14,575 nucleotides of DNA, taken from the NCBI GenBank assembly GCA_014621425.1, contig JAANBB010000694.1, forward strand, positions 1 to 14,575. Reading direction: 5' to 3'. The translations under genes and the position numbers were made by a program. The stretch comes from Cylindrodendrum hubeiense. Taxonomy: Eukaryota > Ascomycota > Sordariomycetes > Hypocreales > Nectriaceae. Positions 1-8,925 of this stretch are shown piece by piece (the first letter of the stretch is position 1; every line of letters begins with the position of its first letter). Below the pieces are notes generated by a model. That model was given only the letters and a program-made list of their open reading frames with translations, did not search any database and was not told where the DNA came from.

Positions 1-2865
1 GGGCCTCCCGCCGGAAGAGGCCCGTTTGGGCGTACTGCGGGCCTTGGACGGCGCCGATGACGGGGTTGCGGTTGATAGTGAGCTGCTGGGACTCGAGGTA
101 GGTATTTCGCGAGTAAAAGGCAATATCGGAATCCGAGTCTTCGTCTGCGCTAGTCGTGCTTTCATAATCCATCGTGACATCTGAATCGGCTTCCGGAGGA
201 GCAGGCTCAGGGTGTGGTATCAAGGGCTTTGATCGCCGGACCCGTTGATTTGACCCAGGTATCTTCACAAAGTGAGACTCCGGCTCATCCCGCTTGTCTA
301 TAGATAGGATGAAGACGCGGCCCGTGGCGTCGCCGACAGCCAGCTTTGTCCGGTCTGGAGAAAAGGTGCCAAACGAGATGGGTCCCGGGGCCTCAAGCAG
401 GGTGCGAACCAACGGTTTACGCCGGTTGCGCACATCCCAGACCTTGACTTTCCCATCGCTGGAGCCGGTGTAGAATCGGTCCGGCGACGATCCCCAGGCC
501 GTAAACTTGACGCCCGTGTCCTCCCTCTCGCGGTCGTCGTAGAACTCCTCCAAGGGGTACCCGTGCTCCAATATGTGGATCGGCTTGTCGCCCTGTGCCG
601 TGTCCCAGACGTAGACGTTGCCGTCGGTACACGCCGCCGTGACGTACGCGTGCCGGACCGAGTTGGGCCTAAACGTCAACTCGTTGATGTCTGCGCCGAA
701 GCAATCGAGAGCCTGGAACTGGCTGTAGGCCCCATCCTGGCGCTCCCTATCTCGCCGGAAGATGTGTATTTGTGTCCGTACGTCGTGGTCGATTATAGCG
801 CTGCATGGTGTGGTGGCAACGATGAAGCATGCGGCGTTCGGGTGCCATGCGACTTCAAACACATTGGCCGTCGAGGCTGTCATGACGGGAAGGCGGCGGC
901 CCTCTACGGCATCCCACAGCATAATCTCTCCCGAGTTCCTCCTGTCCTCTGGGATATCGAGGTCTTCGCCGCTTCTGCTCCGTGGCGAATACCCAATCAG
1001 GAGCAAGTGTTGGGTTCCTGGTGCCCGCCCCCAATGAAGAGTCGCGGGGAAGTAGGCCCATCTATTGGAGGCTTCCGCGTCGTTTCGCGAACACGAGAGG
1101 CTCTGGAAAGAGCTCTCGGCTACGTTATTAGGGTTAATGGTGTAGATTCGTACGGCCTCGCTGGGCGAGTCGGCGGCTGTGGCAACCCGTCCTGATCCAT
1201 CTTTGGCGGCGGCCACGAAGTTGACGTTGTTAGTGTGCTGCCATGTCGCAAGAGCCTCCATAGACCGGCCAGCGGGATCGACCTTCCAAACCTTGACCGT
1301 TTTGTCAAAACTGGACGTAAAAGCTAGGTCAAAGCCTCCGTCATAGTCTGATGAAACGACCGATGAGTAGAGCCATGGGTCCTGGCTGCGACGCATAGCT
1401 TCTGTTGAATTTTCGCCTTTTTCTACCCGGGGTCTGCGTATTCGGTGGTCGGGAAACGATCGGAGCGTGCCCTCGACCGTAGAGCAAAGAAGCAAGTTGC
1501 CCGGTTTATTGTATTGTTGATTATGCGTGTCTGAGTGGGCCGTCGTTCCGCATATTAGGTTATCGTCTGAGACCCAGGATCCCGCCGTGATGTCTCCGGC
1601 GCAGTTGGTGAACTCGGCTACTACCTGTAGATCATCCTCTCGAACCCTTGTAAACTCGTTTTGGAAGTTGACAAGCTGTCTCGTCCGCCCAAAGCCAATA
1701 TTGCTCTCCATCTCTCGGGCTAGTAGTAGCGTAGAGACGCGGCTTGCCCTTGAGGCCTGGGCTCCTTGGTCGCCTACATCGCGGCTCATGGATAGCATGC
1801 GGGTGTCGGACGCCGGAGTCACCTGGCCTGCCAGCAAGTCGGAGCAGAAGTTTCGTATATCCTCGGGCGTCCGGCCCTTGAGTCTGCTTTTCAAGGCCTT
1901 GGGAATATCGTAAATATGACATCGTTGGGCGAGTGCCTCTAAAGTGGCAGGGACCGCATGCGACTCGTATTCGGAGACACACTTGGCGATCTCGGCGATC
2001 TCGTCTGTCGTAAAGTCCACATGGTAGACTGTAGGTTGTGATGGTACACGACGTGATGTTTGGATGGGATATAATGCGCCTTTGGCAATCGCATTACGGT
2101 CTGCGGCTGTTTGATATGGTCGTTTATTCAGGTGGAAGAAGGGGTGATTCGATTGCGGCTCGGTTCGTTTCGTTCGTAGCCTGTACGGTATGCGGTCAAA
2201 GTTGCTTAGATCGTAGGGCGTCGTCGTTAATTGTGAGGTAGGTACGGGCGTTGGTACGGGCCGATATGTAGGCTCCGATCCCGGCCCTAAAAGGTTCGTG
2301 GTACGCGGTATCGACTGGATGTGCGGTGATTCAACGTGTATTCGATATTCCTTCTCAGAGTTAGCTTTAGACCGTGTCCCAGCTCTGCCCATACGCACCG
2401 GTAGTCGCGTGAGCCTCGCAATCTCATCTCGTGCTCGCACCGCGATGACGGCCTCGTCTTGGGGTGTGAGATAGCCATTCGTTTCGTCGAGTCGCGTCCG
2501 GAACTTCGCGGTCCTAGCAAGCGCAGCCACGGCCTGGATGTCTTTGTTAGCCCTCCACGGTCAACTTTTTGTCCGACCTTTCTCCATACCTGAACAGCGA
2601 GCTTGTTGATATCGTAAACGCCTGGGGGGAGCGATTTCACCACCTGGCTGACGTGTGGCAAGACCTGCTCCTGCAAACACTCCTTGAGGCTACGCCGACG
2701 CGTGACGGCATTGTCGACGCGCCTCCGCTTGGGCGGAGGCTCCTCGTGTGGAATGGGTAGGAGCTGGACAGGTGCGGGCGGGTATTGTAGCGTCGGAGCA
2801 TGAGGTGCCTCGCTCGTGAGGTCGATATACGTCCTAGTCGCAGTCGCGGTAGGCCCAAAGTTCAT
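1..2865 (-). CDS. Nuclear WD40-repeat protein, possible CUL4-DDB1 substrate receptor (C-terminus cut by window edge)
   Basis: Two exons, 2865-2590 and 2533-1 (open to the edge), are joined across a 56-bp intron (2534-2589) with donor GTATGG, branch GCTAACA and acceptor CCAG, phase 0. The downstream frame stays open for 2.5 kb and at least 936 residues are encoded. The first in-frame ATG is at 2865; the frame extends upstream to about 2910 without another ATG. Visible parts: YIDLTS at 13-18, a SUMO-interaction-like motif; PPPKRRRVD near 43-51, a nuclear localisation signal; a helical block at 263-327 with GRTPEDIRNF resembling a SANT/Myb-like domain; then WD repeats with Trp at about 508, 632, 735 and 791. 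The repeat at 791 reads VKVWDVR, the WDxR signature of DDB1-binding DCAF proteins. After about 834 comes a polar tail with an acidic DEDSDSD patch near 888. WD40 identity is clear. Kinship with Raf1/DIM-9-type subunits of the H3K9-methylation CUL4 ligase is inference from this architecture. A GTAAGT at 2963-2958 (minus) allows a 5' UTR intron. Confidence 0.85.
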
Positions 2866-3659
2866 GGGGACGACGGCGCCAACGGAAGAGGATGTGATAA
2901 AGAGCTTCAAGAGCGTGCCTTGCGCATGGAAGAGGGTGGCTATCAGATGGAGCTATCACTTACCACATGGCCCCGTTGTTTGATGTTGGGGTGGCTATAG
3001 GTTTTAGAAGGGGTTAAGCAGACGCTACTCTGGTAAGAACACGGAAAAACGTTATTTCGGCCGGTATAGCCATTTATAGCTATTCCGGGTTTTAGGGTTT
3101 TTGTCTTTTAGCAGTTCTTAGTAGCTTAAACAAAGAGCTGAAATAGATAGCCCCTCTATTTTATGCTTAGTCAGCACTAAATAGCTATTTACAAGCTAAA
3201 TACGGTTAGCTCTACTGTAAATAGTGGACTTCATACTACTAAATCATCATTGTCTTCTTCCATCATCATTTTCTACATTTAAGCAAGAGTGTATTAACAC
3301 ATTTAATTCTCGAAGAGTGACTGTTATTATTGCACAATGAACAAAGAAATGCGCTTGAAACTGTACTTAAGGGATAGGTTGGCTTGCCTATCCTGGCAAT
3401 GGACCAATCTAGCTATTGAAGCAAAATATCACACATTTCAAGTAAGCTGTGTTACTGAACTGTGCGACACAACTGATAAAAGAACTCTAGCATCCACTGG
3501 TCTCGGTACTGATAGCACTCTTATAGAATCATTGCTATATATGTTTTCATTCACAAACACCTGGTGGCTTTATCATTTCAGGGTATAAACCCAAACACAC
3601 CGCTCATTTACTCCAACGCCTGTATCGATACACCAGTCTTTAACAAAGCCTTCTTAGTC
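2866..3659. other. Intergenic, AT-rich island between two minus-strand genes
   Basis: No convincing gene. The stretch should hold the 3' UTR of the acyl-CoA synthetase gene (right end) and the promoter of the WD40 gene (left end). From about 3001 to 3360 the base composition falls to roughly 35-45 % GC, judged by eye, with many TpA steps and motifs of the TAGCTATTTA kind. An 83-codon plus-strand frame at 3337-3588 has no recognisable features and probably arises by chance in AT-rich DNA. Confidence 0.6.
3179..3190. repeat. Perfect 12-bp palindrome AAATAGCTATTT
   Basis: The 12 bases equal their own reverse complement. Related words (TTATAGCTATT near 3074, AAGCTAAATA near 3193, GTAAATAG near 3217) lie close by in both orientations, as in a decayed TA-rich repeat. 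Function unknown. Confidence 0.5.
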
Positions 3660-5896
3660 TTACAGCTTGGCCTTGCTGGATTCTTCAGTAGCAAGCTCCT
3701 CATACATGCGGTCGATATGCTCCCGGAACGCCTTGGCTGTCTGAGGTCGCTTAAGCTTAAGCCTATTCACCTTGTTAGTCTATGTTCAACTTTAAAAGTC
3801 ACAGGTGGTAGGTATACGTACGTAGGAGTGAACAAGCCGTTGTCAATGGTGAAAGGATCCACCTCAAGTTGGACATTGCGCACTTTCTCGAAGCTGTTAA
3901 ACTTGTGCTTGCGGCCGATGATGTCCAGTTGCTTGATGAACTTTTCCTTGACCTTGGGATGGTTTGCTGCTTCTCTGACAGCAGATACATCACTGGGAGT
4001 GATGCTCTCTTGCAGGATCTTGCTAGCAAAGGGTGCGAAGTGCTCCACATCGATGCCGAAAACGGCCACCAGAGACGATTGGGTACCGTCACCATGCACA
4101 TATGCCATGTTCACGAGATTGGTAGCTCCCAAGTAAACATTCTCAATGCGCTCGGGAGAAATGTACTCGCCCTGGGACAGCTTGAGAACGTTCTTCTTGC
4201 GGTCAACAATCTTGAAGCGACCCATCTTGTCAACCTCAGCGATATCACCGCTGTGAAACCATCCGTCGGCATCAAGAGTCTTCTTAGTCTCTTCCTCGTT
4301 CTTGTAGTACTCGCGGAAAATGGCAGGGCCGCGAAGCAAGAGTTCACCACGGGGGTTAGGCTTATCATCCACCGTGTACTCGAACTCGGGGCACGACTCG
4401 AGGCAAACCTCCATACAAGCCATTGGGGGGCCAATGTTACCGAGGCTGAAGTCGCCACGAGCCTGAATGGTACCAACGGCATATGACTCGGTCATGCCAT
4501 AGCCCTGAGCAAAGTGGTTGCCAAAGGCAGCACGGAGGAAGTCCTGGACATCCGGGTCAAGCTGGGCACTTCCGCTAACCATGCTGTGGGCCTTTTCAAG
4601 GCCGACAGCCGCTTTAACCTTAGGAGTCCAAATCCTATCGTACAAAAAGTGGGTGTTGGAGGCTTTTCCTGGTGCGGCTCGCATGCTGGCCTTCTTGGCA
4701 TTGATGATGTGCCTCGAGAGGGCGCCTCGAGTGCCGTCGGCCTTGATGGTGGCGGTCTGAATGGCCGAACTGAAGCGGTTGAAGAGGCGAGGGACGGAGA
4801 TGAAGCCCGTGGGCCGAAGGATCTTCATATCATCTACTAAACCAAGGATGTCTCCCCGGAAGAAGCCAACGGCGGCACCCTCGGTCAGGGCAATTTGGTC
4901 GATCAGTCGGCCATAAATGTGGGCCAAGGGGAGATAGGACATGTGGACATCCTTGGGGCCGACGTTGCCGTTAACTCGGCCGGCCGAAATGGCAGAGACT
5001 GCGTTTCGGTGCGTGATGAGGACGCCCTTGGGAGGGCCGGTAGTACCAGAGGTGTAGTTGATGGTGGTGATATCCTCAGGGCCCGGGGCCCTCGGGGCAC
5101 GTCCTGACCTCGCGCCAATCTCCTCGACCTGGGCCATGGAGTAAATTTGGATGCCATGGTTGGAGGCGATTTCGTTCAAGACGGCAGCCTTGGTGTGAGA
5201 AGCCAGCTCGCCGTGGTCGAGAGGGTCGACGGAGACGATGAGCTTGAGACTCGGCAGGCGAGGGGACATTTTGAGGAGGACCGGGATATGGGGGAGGGAG
5301 CAGACGACGCAGGCCACCTCGGCATGATTGATGATGTACTCGGTGGCATCGGGGCCAAGGGTTTCGTAGAGGGAGACTGAAAAGAGTGATTGTGAAGCCA
5401 AACCGAGATCTGTAGATGGTGATGACCAGGTTAGTCTTGCGCGACTGGTGGGCCTTGCGGTTTACATACCTGTGATCTGCCATTCGGCGCGGTTTGGGGA
5501 CCATAAACCAACTCCATACTTGTCGAGCGTGTAATTGATGCGCTGGTGAATCTCGACGATGCCGGCGCCAAAGTTCTTCCTCCGGGTGTCGACCTGGGCG
5601 TAGCTCAGCCAGTCGTACTTGTCCTCCCAAGCCTGGGTGGCGGGGTTCCAATGGCGGGTCCCGAGACACCTCGAATTGGGCCAGTTCTGGGAGCTCTTGT
5701 CAAAGAGATCATGGGTGGTAAGGGTGTTGGGGTCGATTGAAGTCAACAAGGCTTCATCGCGGACGGCCCAGTGACGGTAGACGGCGGAGCGGTTGGGACG
5801 CGTCGAGTTCGGGACGGGGAGGCCGTAGGGGGTGCCGGGTGGAGGCAGAGTGGATAGTTTCTTGTAGTAGGCTACGGGGTCTCTTTCGGGCGCCAT
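3660..5896 (-). CDS. Peroxisomal-type long-chain acyl-CoA synthetase (AMP-forming), PTS1 C-terminus
   Basis: Activates free fatty acids with ATP and CoA to acyl-CoA via an acyl-adenylate. Three exons: 5896-5470, 5409-3822 and 3762-3660, giving 705 residues, about the usual family length. Intron 1 is 60 bp (GTATGT...CTACAG, phase 1) and intron 2 is 59 bp (GTACGT, branch ACTAAC, acceptor ATAG, phase 2). Residues 1-142 form the N-terminal FAA-type region (start MAPERDPVAYYKK). The AMP-binding motif YTSGTTGPPKG is at 261-271 and YGMTES at 446-451. The fatty-acyl-CoA synthetase signature spans 524-568, with HSGD, the DRKKN turn and KLSQGEYISPE. Exon 3 adds LKLKRP and ends SSKAKL; AKL fits the PTS1 consensus (S/A/C)(K/R/H)(L/M), pointing to the peroxisomal matrix as for yeast Faa2. 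No transmembrane segment is evident. Without the last splice the frame would end 17 residues after FTPT, at a TGA inside the intron, and lose PTS1. Four CCTCGG/CCGAGG hexamers lie 478-778 bp upstream. Confidence 0.96.
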
Positions 5897-6370
5897 GATG
5901 GGAGTGGTCTGGGAGTGGTCTGGGAGGCGAAGGATGGCGATGATGCAGTTTGGTCAGACAGGACGCGGGGGGAGGTTGCTTCGAGTCCCGATTCGCTGGG
6001 AGTGGACGCGGGCTGGCAGGGGAGACACAGATTACACGGGGGCGATCTGGCGAGACGGGATAAAAGAACCAAGAATAGAGACAACCAGGAATGGAGATGG
6101 TTTGCACAGGCAGAGAACAGAGAAAGAAGCTCGAACCGGACCTGGAGCCTTCCTTGGGAAGATGGGCAGGAGGATGGGAGTTGCAGCGCAGCAAGGAAGG
6201 GGTGACGGAGGGGGACGACTCTGACAAGGACAAGTAGTGACGAAAGGATAGCCAAGGTAGCGCAAAAGCAAAAGAGGCGGCGAATGGATTGGTTTTTGAC
6301 TTGGCCTATCCTTTAGAAGCTTGGGACGGTTGGCATGGGCATGGGATGGGCATGGGCAGCGCAACGACGG
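5897..6370 (-). promoter_or_regulatory. Proximal promoter/leader of the acyl-CoA synthetase gene
   Basis: On the minus strand this is pyrimidine-rich over many stretches, as expected of a fungal 5' leader. An inverted CCAAT (plus ATTGG at 6288-6292) lies about 390 bp upstream of the ATG; a second is at 6495-6499. No clear TATA box is seen. A short GCATGGG-type repeat lies at 6332-6357. Confidence 0.4.
5900..5921. repeat. 11-bp tandem repeat in the acyl-CoA synthetase 5' leader
   Basis: GGGAGTGGTCT occurs twice head to tail and a partial third copy follows. On the minus strand this gives two AGACCACTCCC units ending 4 bases before the ATG. It may influence the leader, but no known function is recognised. 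Confidence 0.5.
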
Positions 6371-6373
6371 CGA

Positions 6374-6674
6374 CCGAGGCGACCCCGTGCCTCGGCAGCC
6401 CCAGACTTTGTTGGCGTCAGTAGCGTCACTGCCGCACATCTGGGGCCGCCACATGGGGGCCTTTGGGGCATCTGGGCGAGTTGGCGCGGCGCGGATTGGC
6501 CAGAGCCTCACTGGGGAGCGGGATGGGCCCCCTTTTCAGTGGTCGTGAGCCGAGGCCATGATGCCATGGATGGGAAGCTGGGGTAGTGGACAAGGCATGG
6601 AGTTAGCAGGTCGCGGGGGCCATCATCTGAAGCTGCCTCTGCTCCGAAGGCCAGGAGGAGATGATGGGCCGAGG
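6374..6674. promoter_or_regulatory. Cluster of four FarA/FarB-type sites (CCTCGG/CCGAGG)
   Basis: The hexamer lies at 6374-6379 (CCGAGG), 6390-6395 (CCTCGG), 6550-6555 (CCGAGG) and 6669-6674 (CCGAGG), all upstream of the minus-strand acyl-CoA synthetase gene. The first pair is inverted and 10 bp apart. In Aspergillus and relatives the Zn2Cys6 regulators FarA and FarB (CTF1 family) bind CCTCGG in promoters of peroxisomal and beta-oxidation genes. The assignment is by motif only. The same hexamer also occurs elsewhere in the window, often inside coding sequence. Confidence 0.5.
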
Positions 6675-8457
6675 AGCGACCCACCGCGGTTGATACGGGC
6701 GAGCGACCTGTGCGGGAAGTGGTTTTTGGCGATCTTCTGGCGGACGGGCCTAGCTTTGGTGCCCTGCGGTCGCGCGGGGCGTGGCAGGCCATTAGGGCGC
6801 CCGTAGAGGTGCCTGTAGACGCGAGAGCTGAGAGGGAACCTTGGAGGCGCGCAGGCTGCGACGTCAAGCAGGGCGTCGCTACTTCGACGTCCAGAGGTGA
6901 CAAAGCTGCAAGCCAAGATCAGGGAGATGGATGGATGCGGGGTCAGCCCCTGCTCGTGTGGTGTGCCCCAGGCCTTTGATCTCGGTTGCTCCAGTGCTGG
7001 GTTGGGTGCGCTCTCTCAGGTATCATCAGGCACGCGTGCCCTAAAGTTTCAGCGAGTTCCCTGGGGATCGTCTGCACCGCGCATCCCTCTAGCGGAACCT
7101 TCTCGCGGGACCTTGCTACGGGACTTCCAAAAGAGAACGAAGAGGATCAACCACCCAACTCTGATTTCCATGTGCATGCCCGTCTTCTCCGCCGTTGGGT
7201 CATCCAACGATGGGCGCTAGTGCCTGCAGCAGCCCCAGAGTGGAGTTTGGAAGCCTCCCCCAGATACCGCCAGCCCCCAATCCCATGCCCGCGAATTCCG
7301 ATTTTAAAGGTCTGACCAACCCATCCGGAGCCCTCTCTCGGTCTCTGCCCCATCCATCAATCACACGCGCGCCGTCGCCCAGACCCAGTGGCGGTTCTCG
7401 GGTGCCCTTCGGTGGCATGTGAAGGTGGCTCATCGGCTCCGTCTGCTGCGCTGCCGTCCTTTGCACTCCTATACTTGACTGACTGCCTAGGCCCTCAGCT
7501 CGTCGACTACCGACGACCACCGACGACCTCCGACGACCTATGGTTGTCTTGTCGACTCGCCAAGCAGCTGACCACACGCTCGGGTTTGGCTCCTGACCCC
7601 CCTCCGCCCGGCATCGCCAACATACGACATCATGCAGATTGTGCGGTATGTTTCTTGGGTACCACCTGGTCGCAGTATTCCCATCCCGAGGGGCACATCC
7701 ACACATCCACATTCATCACATCCATCACCTCATCTCGCCGTCTTGTCATCCCAGACACACATCTCCGTCCTACATACTACATGCATTCCTCCAAGGGACC
7801 TTGGGTCATCACGGCCTTCTAATCCTCCGTCCATGGTCATCTCCCTTTTCACCTCCATCTTTCTTTTTTCCTCCCTTTCCTTACCCCGTACTTTCCCCTC
7901 AGATCGATTCATCATAATCGATCAGATGCCACGGCCGCCCCCTGTCCGCTGACTGATGCACATTCTTTTTACAGACGCGCAATTTCCTGCACCTCTCACA
8001 ATGCATCGACGCTAGGTTATGCCGCCACTGGGGGTACATCCAATGCATGAAGTCAGTACGGTCGCAGGTTGAGCGCCAAACACTCTGTTTCTGTCTCTGT
8101 GCAACATGGACTTTTCTTCTTTCTTCGCCGAGAAATCCCTTTTCTCGACACTGTTTGCGGAATGCGATGCCATGCGGTGCGGCCGCCTCCGTCTCCATGA
8201 CCTGACTGGGGTGGTCATGTACGCAATGTCACTGGAATCGATTGATACGCGAGCTTGAATCGAGCAAAACGAAACACTGCACATGCTCACCTATCTCGCC
8301 TCCTTCCGTTAGTGGAGTGAGGGGAAGACTACTATGTACTTGCGAGTGCAAATCATACAAATCATACCAATCAGGTCAAGTTGACTGACGCTCCATCGCT
8401 GGGCGAGTCATCCGCTCCTCTATCTTTCACCTTATCGGCGATCATCTCGCAGGTTCC
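6675..8457. other. Gene-poor intergenic stretch with signs of a plus-strand transcript
   Basis: No frame here resembles a known protein. 6675-7250 is GC-rich without recognisable structure. From 7301 a TTTTAAAG TATA-like word is followed by CT-rich sequence. A strong donor GTATGT sits at 7646, directly after the short open start MQIVR (ATG 7632). A textbook acceptor region (GCTGACTGATG, then CTTTTTACAG) ends at 7974. A 50-codon frame in a good context (CAACATGGAC) starts at 8106 and ends at 8276. An 8-bp inverted repeat (GATCGATT/AATCGATC) spans 7902-7923, and CAAATCATA is duplicated at 8349-8366. These hint at a spliced non-coding or leader RNA but do not make a gene model. Confidence 0.4.
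7511..7540. repeat. 10-bp tandem repeat, three copies of CGACGACCNN
   Basis: Three successive units CGACGACCAC, CGACGACCTC and CGACGACCTA are flanked by GTCGACT copies (7502-7508 and 7551-7557). A short minisatellite with no known role. Confidence 0.6.
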
Positions 8458-8480
8458 TTGGCCAGCCAGTAGCTGGCCAA
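8458..8480. promoter_or_regulatory. Perfect 9-bp inverted repeat, possible operator-like dyad
   Basis: TTGGCCAGC and GCTGGCCAA are separated by 5 bases (CAGTA). A gapped dyad of this kind is a common layout for dimeric fungal regulators. It lies 84 bp upstream of the candidate small gene at 8564. The bound factor, if any, is unknown. Confidence 0.35.
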
Positions 8481-8563
8481 CATATACCACCATTTGACTC
8501 TTACCTATTGCGCGTTCAAATCCAAAGCCAGCCCAGCCTGGCGCAGATCACCGCGAAATTACC

Positions 8564-8925
8564 ATGGAAGGTTCAGCGGGCGATCTTTCGGATGAGGGAT
8601 CAGAGCCAACCACCCAAAGGAACCAACTCGAGACAACAACGACCGCCTACCTGGCTCGGCCAGTGCCTCTTTGTCGGCGCTGTAATGCAAAAATACCAAA
8701 TGTTTCTTCCTTACCGACGGTATGTGCAACATTATTGGCTCACTAGCACTGTCTTTTCAGCTGTGTTGCCCGCCCAGCGAGTGCCAGTGCCAGCTCCACC
8801 GTCGTGTTGCGACCGCATTCCGGAAGCTCCTCCCGAGCCCCCATCAATCTCCCGGCGCTCGCATCGTACCAGGGTGGGATCCAGAAATGGATCAAATGGA
8901 TCAAATGGACCAAATGGATCAATAA
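8564..8925 (+). CDS. Hypothetical small Cys-containing protein (tentative two-exon model)
   Basis: I do not recognise this. The model has exon 1 at 8564-8719 (52 codons, start in the good context ACCATGGAAG), a 41-bp intron at 8720-8760 (GTATGT...CTTTTCAG) and exon 2 at 8761-8925, giving 106 residues. The intron contains an in-frame TAG, so the model needs splicing. The N-terminal part is acidic and polar (MEGSAGDLSDEGSEP). Around the junction lie CRRC and CCPPSECQC, and the C-terminus is four MDQ triplets encoded by a 9-bp minisatellite. The intron is shorter than usual and lacks a clear CTRAY branch site, which weakens the case. It may be chance sequence in a non-coding interval. Confidence 0.25.
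8885..8920. repeat. 9-bp minisatellite, four copies of AAATGGATC
   Basis: Four head-to-tail units; the third has one change (AAATGGACC). A fifth, degraded unit (AATAAGGATCC) follows. A period of nine keeps any reading frame open: one frame reads MDQ repeats, another NGS repeats. Confidence 0.85.

Noticed and set aside
563..1195. 210-codon plus-strand open frame
   Set aside because: It is codon-aligned antisense to the WD40 gene, whose minus-strand product shows clear WD repeats; the plus product resembles nothing.
2287..2910. Reading the first exon of the WD40 gene straight through as a 207-codon protein starting at 2910
   Set aside because: The start codon there is TTG, not ATG, and the sequence after 2589 loses coding character; the 56-bp intron with CTAAC and CAG joins it to the long WD40 frame instead.
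3337..3588. 83-codon plus-strand frame in the AT-rich island
   Set aside because: No motif, signal peptide or splice support; it reaches the probable 3' UTR of the opposite gene. Chance or a decayed repeat is more likely.
8508..8525. GTTCAAATCC resembling a tRNA T-loop (box B)
   Set aside because: The flanking bases do not pair into a T-stem and no acceptor stem or box A is found at the right distance.
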